A stretch of 64,000 bases of DNA from an uncultured Opitutia bacterium (GTDB lineage Bacteria; Verrucomicrobiota; Verrucomicrobiia; Opitutales; Opitutaceae), in assembly GCA_903825285.1 (NCBI GenBank), contig CAIJZY010000031.1:1-64000 (forward strand), read 5' to 3'. Position numbers and translations under genes: made by a program. Positions 1 to 9,471 of the stretch are shown piece by piece. Position 1 is the stretch's first letter. Each line of letters opens with the position of its first letter. The notes under the pieces were generated by a model. The model searched no databases and was not told the DNA's origin. It saw only the letters and a program-made list of their open reading frames with translations.

Positions 1-1244
<1,244 letters not shown>

Positions 1245-1256
1245 GGCGGAGAAGGC

Positions 1257-2027
1257 TTAGCGTTGGGTGAGCGCCGGGGCGGCCGCATGCGGCTGCAGCC
1301 GTCCGAGCAGGACGGCGCCGGGGATGGCGGCGTTGGCGAGGAAATAGACGAGGCAGAAGGCGATCGCGATCCGGCGGAGGCACCCGGACCACTTCGCCGA
1401 GCGCCAGCCGATCGACTGGAACATGCTGTCGAAGCCGTGCAGCAGGTGGAGGCTCAGCAGGCCCACCGCGACCACGTAGAAGAGCGAGACCAGCGGGTTC
1501 TGGAATCCGCGGATGACCATGTTGTAGACGTCGAGCACCTCCGCGCCGGCCTTCACGACCGGGAAGCCCGCGATCCGGTACTCGCCGCCCATCGTGTAGT
1601 GCGCCAGGTTTTCCTTGTACGTCGCGGGCTGGGCCACGCCGACGGTGAAGTGCGCCAGGTGATAGAGCAGGAACGCCAGCACCACCACGCCGGTCCACCG
1701 CATCAGCCGCGACGACAGCGTCGCCTGCAGGGTGTAGGCGACGCCATAGCCGACGCCGCGCGCGGCGCGGTTCTCGAGGGTCAGCACGGTGGCGGCCCAG
1801 ATGTGGATCCCCGCGGCCAGGAGCAGGCCGATCCGGGCGGCCCACAGGAGGGGCCCGAGCCGGTGCAGAAACGCGCCGTAGCCGTTGATGTGGTCCGGGT
1901 CCGAGAAAATCTGGAGGTTGCCCACCAGGTGGCCGATGACGAAGCCGATGAGAATCACACCGGTGACCGCCATGAGAATTTTCCGCCCAACGGAGGAACT
2001 GAAGAGGCTGCCTGCGAGGTTCATCAC
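1257..2027 (-). CDS. sdhC: succinate dehydrogenase cytochrome b558-type membrane subunit
   Basis: 256-aa ORF MMNLAGSLFSSSVGRKILMAVTGVILIGFVIGHLVGNLQIF..., five-helix SdhC/FrdC b558-type pattern, adjacent to sdhA. Confidence 0.88.
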   Translation of the reverse strand: MMNLAGSLFSSSVGRKILMAVTGVILIGFVIGHLVGNLQIFSDPDHINGYGAFLHRLGPLLWAARIGLLLAAGIHIWAATVLTLENRAARGVGYGVAYTLQATLSSRLMRWTGVVVLAFLLYHLAHFTVGVAQPATYKENLAHYTMGGEYRIAGFPVVKAGAEVLDVYNMVIRGFQNPLVSLFYVVAVGLLSLHLLHGFDSMFQSIGWRSAKWSGCLRRIAIAFCLVYFLANAAIPGAVLLGRLQPHAAAPALTQR

Positions 2028-2207
2028 AAATACGCGAAGTTAGGTGGGGTAACGGGTCCGCCGACGCTCGGATACCGCCCCGGGGATGTAAAGTTTATCG
2101 GCAGGCGCACCCGTTTGCCCCCGGGGCTTATTAGCGAGCCTTACCCGGTTCGTCGCCATAAGAATAGCCGCTGACGAACGGGTCAGTAGCACAGGCATTC
2201 ACGGGGA

Positions 2208-2254
2208 GGACCGCTCAGGGGATTTCACCAATGGTGAAATCCCCTGAGCGGTCC
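2208..2254. repeat. 23-bp perfect inverted repeat with 1-nt spacer
   Basis: ggaccgctcaggggatttcacca-a-tggtgaaatcccctgagcggtcc; lies between the stop of the 2274-3539 gene and the sdh operon start. Confidence 0.9.
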
Positions 2255-2273
2255 CCAAAAACTCCAACGCCGG

Positions 2274-3539
2274 CTATTTCGTCGGCAGCGGTTTCAGCAG
2301 CGCGAACTTGCCGCTGGCGGCCGGGGCGATCACGCGGCGGCGGAAAGCGTTCACGCGCACGGTCGGACCCAGCAGGTTCGCCAGCGCGGTCTCGACCGCC
2401 GCATGCGGCCGCGTCTCGTCCGCGACATAATGGAAGTCCCAGCGCCGCTCCCCGGTCTGCACGAGCGAATAGTGCCAGCACGCGAAGTCCGCCGGCAGCG
2501 CGGCGTCGACGTCCGTCGGCGACACGAGCGAGCCATCGGGCCGGAAGTACAGGTTGCCCTCGCGGCCCAGCAGGCGGAAGCCCGTGGGAAACTGCTGCAC
2601 GATGTCGCCGGTGTGGTAGCGCAGCAGCGGCATCGCCTCGCGGTCGCGGGTGGTCACGTGGATCTGGAACACGCCGGGCAGCTCCGCCCGCCACGGCACC
2701 AGCTCGATGAAGGCGTTGGCGTCGATGACCCGCGAGTTGTCGCGGAAGGCCTCGCCGACAAACAGGTAGCCGGCCTCGGTCGAGCCGTAGAGGTCGACCT
2801 GCGGCGCGGGGAACGCCTCGGCGAGGCGCGCGCCGTGCTGGGCGCTGGCCTTGCCGTAGGTGAGGATCACGGCGCGGATGCTCGGCACGCGCACGCCGCG
2901 CTTCTGCGCGGCCCGCGCGAGCAGCGCGAGGTAGACGGGCTCGCCCTCGATCACCTCGGGCTTCGTCGCCTGCAGCTCCACCACGATGCGGTCCCACTCC
3001 GACTCGGGGAACGAAAACGGATCACTGGACAGGTTCAGGTAGACCGTGCCGTTGAAATAGCGGTGCGGGAACGGATGATCCTCATACGGGCAGAGGTTGC
3101 TCGAGCAGCCGACGGGCGCGAGGACGCACTTGCGGTAGGGCCGGCCGGCGAACTCGCGCAGGATCGGCGAGGCCTGGTAGGCGCGCTCCGTCTGGCGGTC
3201 CCACCAGCCCTCCTCCATGATCACCGTCATGGGCGACTGCGTCGTGCCGCCGGTGCTCTCGTACTCGAAGCGCTTGGTCTGCAGCCCGCGGTCCACCTCG
3301 GCGTAGTCCGCGAAGAACGCTTGGTGCCCGCGCTGGACGATCTCCTGCTTCGAGAGCGCCGGGATGTCCTGGTAGCAGGACCAGCGCAGCGGGTTCGGGT
3401 GCAGCGGGAAGCGCTGCGCGTACAACGGGCTGCGCGCGTAGATCTTCCGGATCTCGCCCTCCAGCAACGCCGGCACGCGGTCCCCGGAGATGACGGGGCC
3501 GAGCGACTCGCGGGCGTTGGCAAACAGGGGGGCGGACAT
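2274..3539 (-). CDS. phenylacetate-CoA ligase/PaaK-like adenylate-forming enzyme
   Basis: 421 aa; FEYESTGGTTQSPM and DLYGSTEAGYLF motifs typical of AMP-forming ligases, plus LLRYHTGDIVQ. Confidence 0.7.
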   Translation of the reverse strand: MSAPLFANARESLGPVISGDRVPALLEGEIRKIYARSPLYAQRFPLHPNPLRWSCYQDIPALSKQEIVQRGHQAFFADYAEVDRGLQTKRFEYESTGGTTQSPMTVIMEEGWWDRQTERAYQASPILREFAGRPYRKCVLAPVGCSSNLCPYEDHPFPHRYFNGTVYLNLSSDPFSFPESEWDRIVVELQATKPEVIEGEPVYLALLARAAQKRGVRVPSIRAVILTYGKASAQHGARLAEAFPAPQVDLYGSTEAGYLFVGEAFRDNSRVIDANAFIELVPWRAELPGVFQIHVTTRDREAMPLLRYHTGDIVQQFPTGFRLLGREGNLYFRPDGSLVSPTDVDAALPADFACWHYSLVQTGERRWDFHYVADETRPHAAVETALANLLGPTVRVNAFRRRVIAPAASGKFALLKPLPTK

Positions 3540-3617
3540 GGTGCAGGGAGGATGCGCAGGTAAGCGGGCCGGGAGGGTAAGTCAAATGCCGCGGGCGGGC
3601 GGAGCACGGGTCAGGGC

Positions 3618-3716
3618 GAACTTCGAACGTCCAACGCCGAAGCGATTCCAGCGTCCGGATCAATCCCGTGATGTTTCGCTAGGATCCGTTCGGTGTTGGA
3701 CGTTCGGCTGAAGCCT
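3618..3716. repeat. intergenic imperfect inverted repeat, 'GAACGTCCAACGCCGAA' family
   Basis: cgaacttcgaacgtccaacgccgaag ... ttcggtgttggacgttcggctgaag; related to the copy at 26148-26275. Confidence 0.65.
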
Positions 3717-3719
3717 CTT

Positions 3720-4298
3720 TCAGCCGCGCGGCTTCAGCCGCGTCCGCCAGTGCTGCTCGAAGAACAGCAGGGCATCCAGCACGAGGCCGTGTGTGATGCC
3801 GCCGGCGTGGGCGAGCGCGAGCACGTCCTCGACCGGCTGCGTGGAGATCTCGATCTCCTCGTCGGCGTCCCATTCCGTCGCGGTGGCGGCGACGGCCTGC
3901 TCGACGAGGACGAAGTGGCAGCGGTTGCTCTGGATGGCGGGATTGGGATGCACGCTGCCCATCAGCCGCGCGGGCGCGCCGGCGAAGCCGGTCTCCTCGC
4001 GCAGCTCGCGCAGTCCCGCCAGCACGGGATCCTCGCCGCGCTCCATCACGCCGCCGGGGATCTCGAGCGAGAAGCCGTCGATGCCGAAGCGGAACTGCCG
4101 CACGAGCACGATGCGCTGGTCGGGCGTGAGGGCCACGACGTTCACCCAGTCCGGCGGGTGGGCGATGACGAAGTCGCGCTCCGTCTCGCGCACCGGGTGG
4201 CGGTAGCGCGTGCTGTGCAGGTCGAACACGCGCGTCTGCGCGAGCGTCGTGTGCGTGAGCTTCTGCCAGCGGGCGGGGCCGGGCGCGGGGGATTTCAT
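3720..4298 (-). CDS. NUDIX hydrolase (ADP-ribose pyrophosphatase-like)
   Basis: Nudix box GGVMERGEDPVLAGLRELREETGFAG; start ATG at 4298 (MKSPAPG) preferred because the longer ORF runs into the LysM gene terminator. Confidence 0.88.
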   Translation of the reverse strand: MKSPAPGPARWQKLTHTTLAQTRVFDLHSTRYRHPVRETERDFVIAHPPDWVNVVALTPDQRIVLVRQFRFGIDGFSLEIPGGVMERGEDPVLAGLRELREETGFAGAPARLMGSVHPNPAIQSNRCHFVLVEQAVAATATEWDADEEIEISTQPVEDVLALAHAGGITHGLVLDALLFFEQHWRTRLKPRG

Positions 4299-4304
4299 GC
4301 GGGC

Positions 4305-4339
4305 AAAAAAAAGCCTCCTGACCACGAGGGCGAGGAGGC
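4305..4339 (-). terminator. rho-independent terminator of the LysM gene
   Basis: On minus strand: GCCTCCT...AGGAGGC stem followed by T8 (plus: aaaaaaaagcctcctgaccacgagggcgaggaggc). Confidence 0.85.
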
Positions 4340-4361
4340 AATGGGGGTGATCAGGCCGGAG

Positions 4362-4880
4362 TTACTTCTTCTGCGGCAGCTTGATCTTCTGGCCGACCTT
4401 CAGCTTGCTCGGGTTGACGTCGGGGTTGACCGCGGCGACCTCGGTGCCGGAGAAACCGCCGTGGGCGCGACCGATCTTGGCGAACGTGTCGCCGGCCTTG
4501 ATGACGTACTCGCCGGGACCGGCGACCACTTCACCGTGACCACCCTTGCCGCTGGCGGCGGGGCGCTTCTGCGCTTCCTCGAGCTTGACGATCGAGGCGT
4601 GAATGTTGGCGAGGTCGGCGGCGACGGTGTTGAACGCGTCCTGCGTCGTGCGCGACAGCGAGCCGATGTCCTTCGTCGATTTGTCGGCGGCGGCGGAGAC
4701 CGTGCCCAGTTGGGACTCAAGGCCGTCGACCTTGTCCACCTTCTCCTGATGGGCCGCGACCGTCTTCTGGAGGCTCGAGGCCTTGATGGCGCCGTAGCCA
4801 CCGACGATCAGGGCGAGCACGCCAACGATGACTCCTGCAACCGGAAGCATGCTATTATTTTCGCGAGAAATGGTATCCAT
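4362..4880 (-). CDS. membrane-anchored LysM-domain protein
   Basis: N-terminal TM helix (LPVAGVIVGVLALIVGGYGAI), coiled-coil middle, C-terminal LysM (YVIKAGDTFAKIGRAHG...NPDVNPSKLKVGQKIKLP). Confidence 0.85.
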   Translation of the reverse strand: MDTISRENNSMLPVAGVIVGVLALIVGGYGAIKASSLQKTVAAHQEKVDKVDGLESQLGTVSAAADKSTKDIGSLSRTTQDAFNTVAADLANIHASIVKLEEAQKRPAASGKGGHGEVVAGPGEYVIKAGDTFAKIGRAHGGFSGTEVAAVNPDVNPSKLKVGQKIKLPQKK

Positions 4881-5034
4881 AGGTGAGAGGTTAGAGGCGG
4901 AGAACTAGCGGAATGGCGGGACGTGGCAAGCAGAGATTATTAACAATCGCAGAGTTCCCCCATGGATAAACCCCAGCCCGGGATAGCATTGACACACTGC
5001 GGCAACCAGCGTCCCTATCGGCGTCCATGGCCGA

Positions 5035-5111
5035 CGGGGTGTAGCTTAGCCTGGTAGAGCGCCTGGTTTGGGACCAGGAGGTCGCGAGTTCGAATCTCGC
5101 CGCCCCGACCA
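5035..5111 (+). tRNA. tRNA-Pro(TGG), CCA encoded
   Basis: CGGGGTG...CCTGG-TTTGGGA-CCAGG...GCGAG-TTCGAAT-CTCGC-CGCCCCG-ACCA; cloverleaf stems pair by eye. Confidence 0.95.
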
Positions 5112-5112
5112 T
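5089..5112 (+). repeat. attL: 24-bp direct repeat within tRNA-Pro 3' end
   Basis: ttcgaatctcgccgccccgaccat, identical to 7193-7216. Confidence 0.85.
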
Positions 5113-5313
5113 TTTGAGGACGCGACAGAGAGCGTCAGAGCCCGACTAATCACGGCTCATGCGTGGGTTGCAAGAATTTCCCCTCCCGCCCCATCGCGAC
5201 ACCTTGCGACCCCAAACGACCCATTGCGGGTAAAATTTGGGTGCACTCTTGGGAGCACTCGCGCTCTTAAGCCAGAAGCTGCGCTGAACCGAGGTGATGT
5301 CGGGAATGCTGAA

Positions 5314-6732
5314 CTATTTCGGTTTTTTGCTCCCCGTTAAGCTTTTGGCTTTTTCCTCGTCCACCTTCGCACCTGCTTCGTCGCCTAGTTTGCGCCTGGC
5401 GTCGGCTCGATGCTGGTAGGCCTCGACCCGCTTGGGGTCGAGCGTGATGGCTTCAGTGAAATCGGCAACCGCCCCATTGAGGTCACCCTTGGCCGCCTTC
5501 GCATTGCCTCGGTTGTCGTAAGCCTCGGAATTCTTGGGGTTGAGTGTAATGGCCACAGTGCAATCAGCAATGGCACCATCATGATCCCCCTTGGCATTCT
5601 TTGAGTTGCCCCGGTTGTTGAAAGCTGCGGAAGACTTGGGATTGAGGTCGATGGCCTGTGTGCAGTCGGCAATAGCACCGTCATAATCACTCTTGGCGTG
5701 CTTAATGTACCCACGGTTACTGTAAGCCTCGGCATACTTGGGATTGATGGCGATGGCCCCGGTGAAATCTGCGATGGCTCCGTCTAGATCACCTTTGTAA
5801 TACTTCGACTGGCCGCGGCCGTTATAGGCAGCGGCATACTTGGGGCTTAGCGCAATGGCCACCGTGTAATCGGCAATGGCGCCGTCTTGATCACCCATGG
5901 CTTTCTTCGTACCGCCGCGTACGTGGTAGGCCCAGGCATTCTTGGGGTCGACAACAATGGCCTCGGTAAAGTCGGCAATGGCTCCGGCTTGATCGCCCTT
6001 GGTCATCTTCGTGATGCCTCGGTTGATGTAGGCATCAGTAAACTTGGGATTTAACACTATGACCTGCGTGTAGTCAGCAATGGCGCCATCTTGATTTCCT
6101 TTGGCCGCCTTCGAGAGGCCGCGGTTGTAATAGGCTTCGGGAACTTTGGGGTTGAGCGCAATCGTCTGCATGTAGTCAGCAATGGCACCATCTTGATCTC
6201 CCTTGGCCGCTTTCGCTAGGCCGCGGTTGTTGTAGGCATCGGCATACAGGGGATTGAGCGCAATCGTCTGGGTGTAGTCAGCAATGGCGCCATCTTGATC
6301 ACGCTTCTCCGCCTTAAGCAGGCCGCGGTTAAAGTAGGCTTCAAAGCCCTGCGGCTTGAGCGTAATCACCTGCGTGAAGTCGGCCATGGCGCCGTCTAGA
6401 TCGCCCTTGGCTTTCTTCCCGCGGCCGCGGGCGTAGTAGCCATCGGGATCGTTGGGTTGAAGCGTGATGTACTGCGTGTAGTCGGCTAGGGCTCCGTCTT
6501 GATCACCCTTGGCCGCCTTCGAGATGCCGCGGTTGTAGTAGGCGTCGGACAACTTGGGATTGAGTGTAATCGCCTGCGTGTAGTCAGCGATAGCCTCAGT
6601 ATAGTTGCCGTTTCCAACTTCCGTATTTCCTTTGGCGAGCAACTCATTTGCCGTCACAGCCAGCGCCTGCGTAGCGCCAACGGAAAAGACCAGTAGCAGG
6701 ACCACTCGCAGCAGGAGCGATTTCGGTTTCAT
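5314..6732 (-). CDS. secreted TPR-repeat protein (about 12 near-identical TPRs)
   Basis: 472 aa, signal peptide (LLLRVVLLLVFSVGATQALA), repeated 34-aa unit 'KGDxDGAIADYTQAIxLNPKxxxAYxNRGxxKxA'. Confidence 0.9.
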   Translation of the reverse strand: MKPKSLLLRVVLLLVFSVGATQALAVTANELLAKGNTEVGNGNYTEAIADYTQAITLNPKLSDAYYNRGISKAAKGDQDGALADYTQYITLQPNDPDGYYARGRGKKAKGDLDGAMADFTQVITLKPQGFEAYFNRGLLKAEKRDQDGAIADYTQTIALNPLYADAYNNRGLAKAAKGDQDGAIADYMQTIALNPKVPEAYYNRGLSKAAKGNQDGAIADYTQVIVLNPKFTDAYINRGITKMTKGDQAGAIADFTEAIVVDPKNAWAYHVRGGTKKAMGDQDGAIADYTVAIALSPKYAAAYNGRGQSKYYKGDLDGAIADFTGAIAINPKYAEAYSNRGYIKHAKSDYDGAIADCTQAIDLNPKSSAAFNNRGNSKNAKGDHDGAIADCTVAITLNPKNSEAYDNRGNAKAAKGDLNGAVADFTEAITLDPKRVEAYQHRADARRKLGDEAGAKVDEEKAKSLTGSKKPK

Positions 6733-6838
6733 GCTAAAGCGCAGAATAGAATCAGCCTCTAGTGGTGGCTAGCGGATTCTATCTCTTTAGCTTTAGCGCA
6801 CCTTATAGCTTATCATGGGGTGATCGTTTTTAGCGCAG

Positions 6839-7018
6839 TTATTGCGCCAGCTCCAAAATTGGCCCCCTTTGCCTGTTCCAAGGGAGCAGCTTGACGGCCG
6901 CACCTACCGGCCCTGTTAGCTGGGCAGCATCCATGTAGGTTTTCATGGTGAGCTTGAGATCACTGTGCCTCATCGCCTCCATCACCACACGAGGCTCAGT
7001 CCCACTTATGTCAAGACT
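6839..7018 (-). pseudogene. tyrosine recombinase/integrase C-terminal remnant
   Basis: Minus-strand in-frame 59 aa: SLDISGTEPRVVMEAMRHSDLKLTMKTYMDAAQLTGPVGAAVKLLPWNRQRGPILELAQ*; matches the box II 'MRHS...LTxxxYxD' of phage integrases; N-terminal and first catalytic residues missing. Confidence 0.8.
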
Positions 7019-7192
7019 AGCACTGCGGCGCGCGCCCCCAGTCCGATCCAGTTTGAAATGCCGAGGCGAGGATGGCCGACCGGGGAAAAGCGGGAATTAC
7101 CCGCGAGGAGGGAGCAGTCTTGGGAGCGTTGCATGGGAGCGTTTTGGTTAAAAACGCTCCTGTCCCGTCCTCTTACGCTCGGAGGCGGCTTT

Positions 7193-7216
7193 TTCGAATC
7201 TCGCCGCCCCGACCAT
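7193..7216 (+). repeat. attR: 24-bp duplicate of tRNA-Pro 3' end
   Basis: ttcgaatctcgccgccccgaccat; not preceded by the rest of a tRNA. Confidence 0.88.
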
Positions 7217-7292
7217 GTCAACCGAACCGGTTGCCCCGTGGCGGCTGCCGGCAGGATGATAGTTTCGCCGGTTTTGACCGGGAAGATCAGAC

Positions 7293-8021
7293 CTATTTGC
7301 CTGCTCCAGGCAGCTTTACGGCCGGTGAGGCTGCGGCGGGGGCGGCGGACGGCGGGAGGCTGGCGCGAAGTTGGAAGACGCGCTGGGTCCAGGGGCTCAT
7401 CGGGTCGAGCTGCATGATGAGGTCGGAATATTTCTGCACTTCGTCGGTCCGGCCGGCGATGCCGGCGAGGCTGGCCAGCTGATAACTGGCCTCGACGCGC
7501 GTGGCCAGGGCCTCGGTGGTGTCAGCGGCAAGAACCTTCAGCGCGAGCTCGCCATCGGCGGCGCGCCCGGCCTGCAGCTTGGACATCGCTAGGCCGAGCT
7601 TGGCGCGGCTGGCGAGCGGGCCGGCGGGGAGCGCGGCCATGGCTTCCTCGTAACCCGTCACGGCCTCGGCGGACTTGCCGGCGGCATAGGCCGCGTCGGC
7701 CAGCTGGAGACGGGCGACGCCCGCGAGCGTGTGGCCGGCATGCGCGCTGGCGAAAGACTTGAGCTTGTCCGGCGTCGTGGCCGCCGCGTACTCCTGCTCC
7801 GTGGCCAGTTCCTTCTGCGCCTGCAGGTAGTCCCAGCCGCCCTTGGCGAGGATGCCGAGCAGCACGAGGCCCACGCCGATCATCACGGTCTGGCCGTTCT
7901 GCGTCCAGTAGAGGCGCAGCCGATCCTCGAAGGTCAGGACCGGCGTGGTCGCATCCGCCGCGGCGGAATGATGGCGGTCACCGGCGGGCGTGGGAGCGGA
8001 GGGAGAGGCAGGCGTGGTCAT
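7293..8021 (-). CDS. TPR-like single-pass membrane protein (YfgM-like)
   Basis: MTTPASPSAPTPAGD...LTFEDRLRLYWTQNGQTVMIGVGLVLLGILAKGGWDYLQ followed by an Ala-rich helical repeat region; start ATG at 8021. Confidence 0.65.
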   Translation of the reverse strand: MTTPASPSAPTPAGDRHHSAAADATTPVLTFEDRLRLYWTQNGQTVMIGVGLVLLGILAKGGWDYLQAQKELATEQEYAAATTPDKLKSFASAHAGHTLAGVARLQLADAAYAAGKSAEAVTGYEEAMAALPAGPLASRAKLGLAMSKLQAGRAADGELALKVLAADTTEALATRVEASYQLASLAGIAGRTDEVQKYSDLIMQLDPMSPWTQRVFQLRASLPPSAAPAAASPAVKLPGAGK

Positions 8022-8102
8022 GGGGCGTAATTGGGAGCGATGAAACGGGTACGAGAACAAAACGCCCCCGCCGTGTAAATGCCGGAAAAAGCCCATGGAA
8101 GA

Positions 8103-8296
8103 GGGGCCGCCACGAAATCCGCGAAACCCACGAAAGGGGTTTGGGTGCCCACGGAACACACGGAATACGCGGAAGCATGGGTTCGAAGGAGGCATCCGAT
8201 CCCCCACCCCTCAGGTTTCCGTGTGGTCCGTGTATTCCGTGGGCCACCGGATCGGGACCTTCGTTTCGTGGGTTCCGCGGATTTCGTGGCGGCCCC
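8103..8296. repeat. nested long intergenic inverted repeat
   Basis: Outer arms 8103-8135 / 8264-8296 (33 nt, one mismatch: ggggccgccacgaaatccgcgaaacccacgaaa); inner arms 'gcccacggaacacacggaatacgcggaa' / 'ttccgtgtggtccgtgtattccgtgggc'. Confidence 0.9.
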
Positions 8297-8301
8297 AAAC
8301 C

Positions 8302-9150
8302 TCAATCGAACACGACGGTCTTGTGGCCGTAGATGAGGACGCGGCCCTCGAGGTGCCAGCGGACCGCCTGGGCAAGGACCGTCTTCTCGAGGTCGCGGCC
8401 CTTGCGGATCAGATCCTCCACGCCGTGGCGGTGCGTCACGCGGGCCACGTCCTGGTTGATGATCGGGCCCTCGTCGAGGTCCCGCGTGGCATAGTGCGCC
8501 GTGGCGCCGATGAGCTTCACGCCGCGGGCATGCGCCTGATGGTAGGGGCGGCCGCCGGCAAACGCGGGGAGGAACGAGTGGTGGATGTTGATCACCGGGC
8601 GCCCGAACTGCGTGAGAAAATCCGCCGACAGCACCTGCATGTACCGCGCGAGGATGACCAGCTCCGCGTCCAGCTTGCGCAGCAGCGCCAGCTGCTTCGC
8701 CTCGGAGGCGGCCTTGGTCTCGGCGGAGATCGGGATGTGGTGAAACGGCAGCCCGTAGCCGCGGGCCAGGGCGCCGAGGTCGGCGTGGTTGCCCACGACG
8801 GCGACGATCTCGCCGGCAAACTCGCCCGCCTTCCACCGCAGCACGAGGTCGTGGAAGCAGTGGTCGGCCTTGGAAATGAAGAGCACCACGCGCGTCCGGT
8901 GGGCCGACTGGCTCACCTGCACCTGCATGCCCAGCCCGGCCGCAAAGGTCCGGAAGTCCGCGGCGTCGGCCGCGTGCGTGTCACCCTTCGGCACCCACTC
9001 CACGCGCTGGAAGAACACGCCGGCCTCGTGGTCGTGGTGCTGGTCGGCGTGGATGATGTTGCCGCCGTGCTCAAAGATCCAGCCGGACACGCGCGCGACG
9101 AGTCCGGGGCGATCAGGTCCGTGCAGCAGGGCAATCAGGGTCGAGGGCAT
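8302..9150 (-). CDS. purU: formyltetrahydrofolate deformylase
   Basis: N-terminal ACT domain (LIALLHGPDRPGLVARVSGWIFEHGGNIIHADQHHD) plus formyltransferase-fold core (NIHHSFLPAFAGGRPYHQAHARGVKLIGATAHYAT). Confidence 0.93.
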   Translation of the reverse strand: MPSTLIALLHGPDRPGLVARVSGWIFEHGGNIIHADQHHDHEAGVFFQRVEWVPKGDTHAADAADFRTFAAGLGMQVQVSQSAHRTRVVLFISKADHCFHDLVLRWKAGEFAGEIVAVVGNHADLGALARGYGLPFHHIPISAETKAASEAKQLALLRKLDAELVILARYMQVLSADFLTQFGRPVINIHHSFLPAFAGGRPYHQAHARGVKLIGATAHYATRDLDEGPIINQDVARVTHRHGVEDLIRKGRDLEKTVLAQAVRWHLEGRVLIYGHKTVVFD

Positions 9151-9156
9151 AGTTGG

Positions 9157-9465
9157 GATTTACGAATTACGGTTTACGATTGGCGGACGCAAGCGAGGGG
9201 ACGGGGAGAAATTGGCTGCGGCGTGTCATACGAATTTACGATTTACGAGGGACGATTTACGATTGCCGGACGCAGGCGGGGGACAGCGCGTGATGACCAG
9301 TGCAGTGATGTCCCTCTACTCGTCATCCTGAGCGAATGCGAAGGATGATGAGCCGGGTGGTTATGTGGTACGCCGCAGCGGTTGCCTGTGCCGCAGCATG
9401 CGGGCGGATCAACTCCATCCAACGCCTGCGCCGGCCAATCGTAAATCGTCCCTCGTAAATCCCAA
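9157..9465. repeat. three-copy intergenic repeat array (two direct, one inverted)
   Basis: gatttacgagggacgatttacgattg at 9240-9265 perfectly inverted at 9436-9461; related direct copy at 9157-9200 (ttacgaattacggtttacgattggcggacgc). Confidence 0.85.
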
Positions 9466-9471
9466 ATCTAG

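Larger units (their letters stand above)
5112..7216. mobile_element. decayed tRNA-Pro-integrated mini-island
   Basis: Bounded by 24-bp direct repeats (tRNA 3' end and copy at 7193-7216); contains an integrase C-terminal remnant and a TPR gene of visibly lower GC than the flanks. Confidence 0.8.

Noticed and set aside
2208-2254. Calling the 23-bp palindrome a rho-independent terminator
   Set aside because: No T-run after the stem on either strand; kept as a repeat/unknown element
5380-6620. Regularly spaced repeats resembling a CRISPR array
   Set aside because: Period is 102 bp (34 codons), in-frame with TPR units of a coding sequence; no constant repeat plus unique spacer pattern
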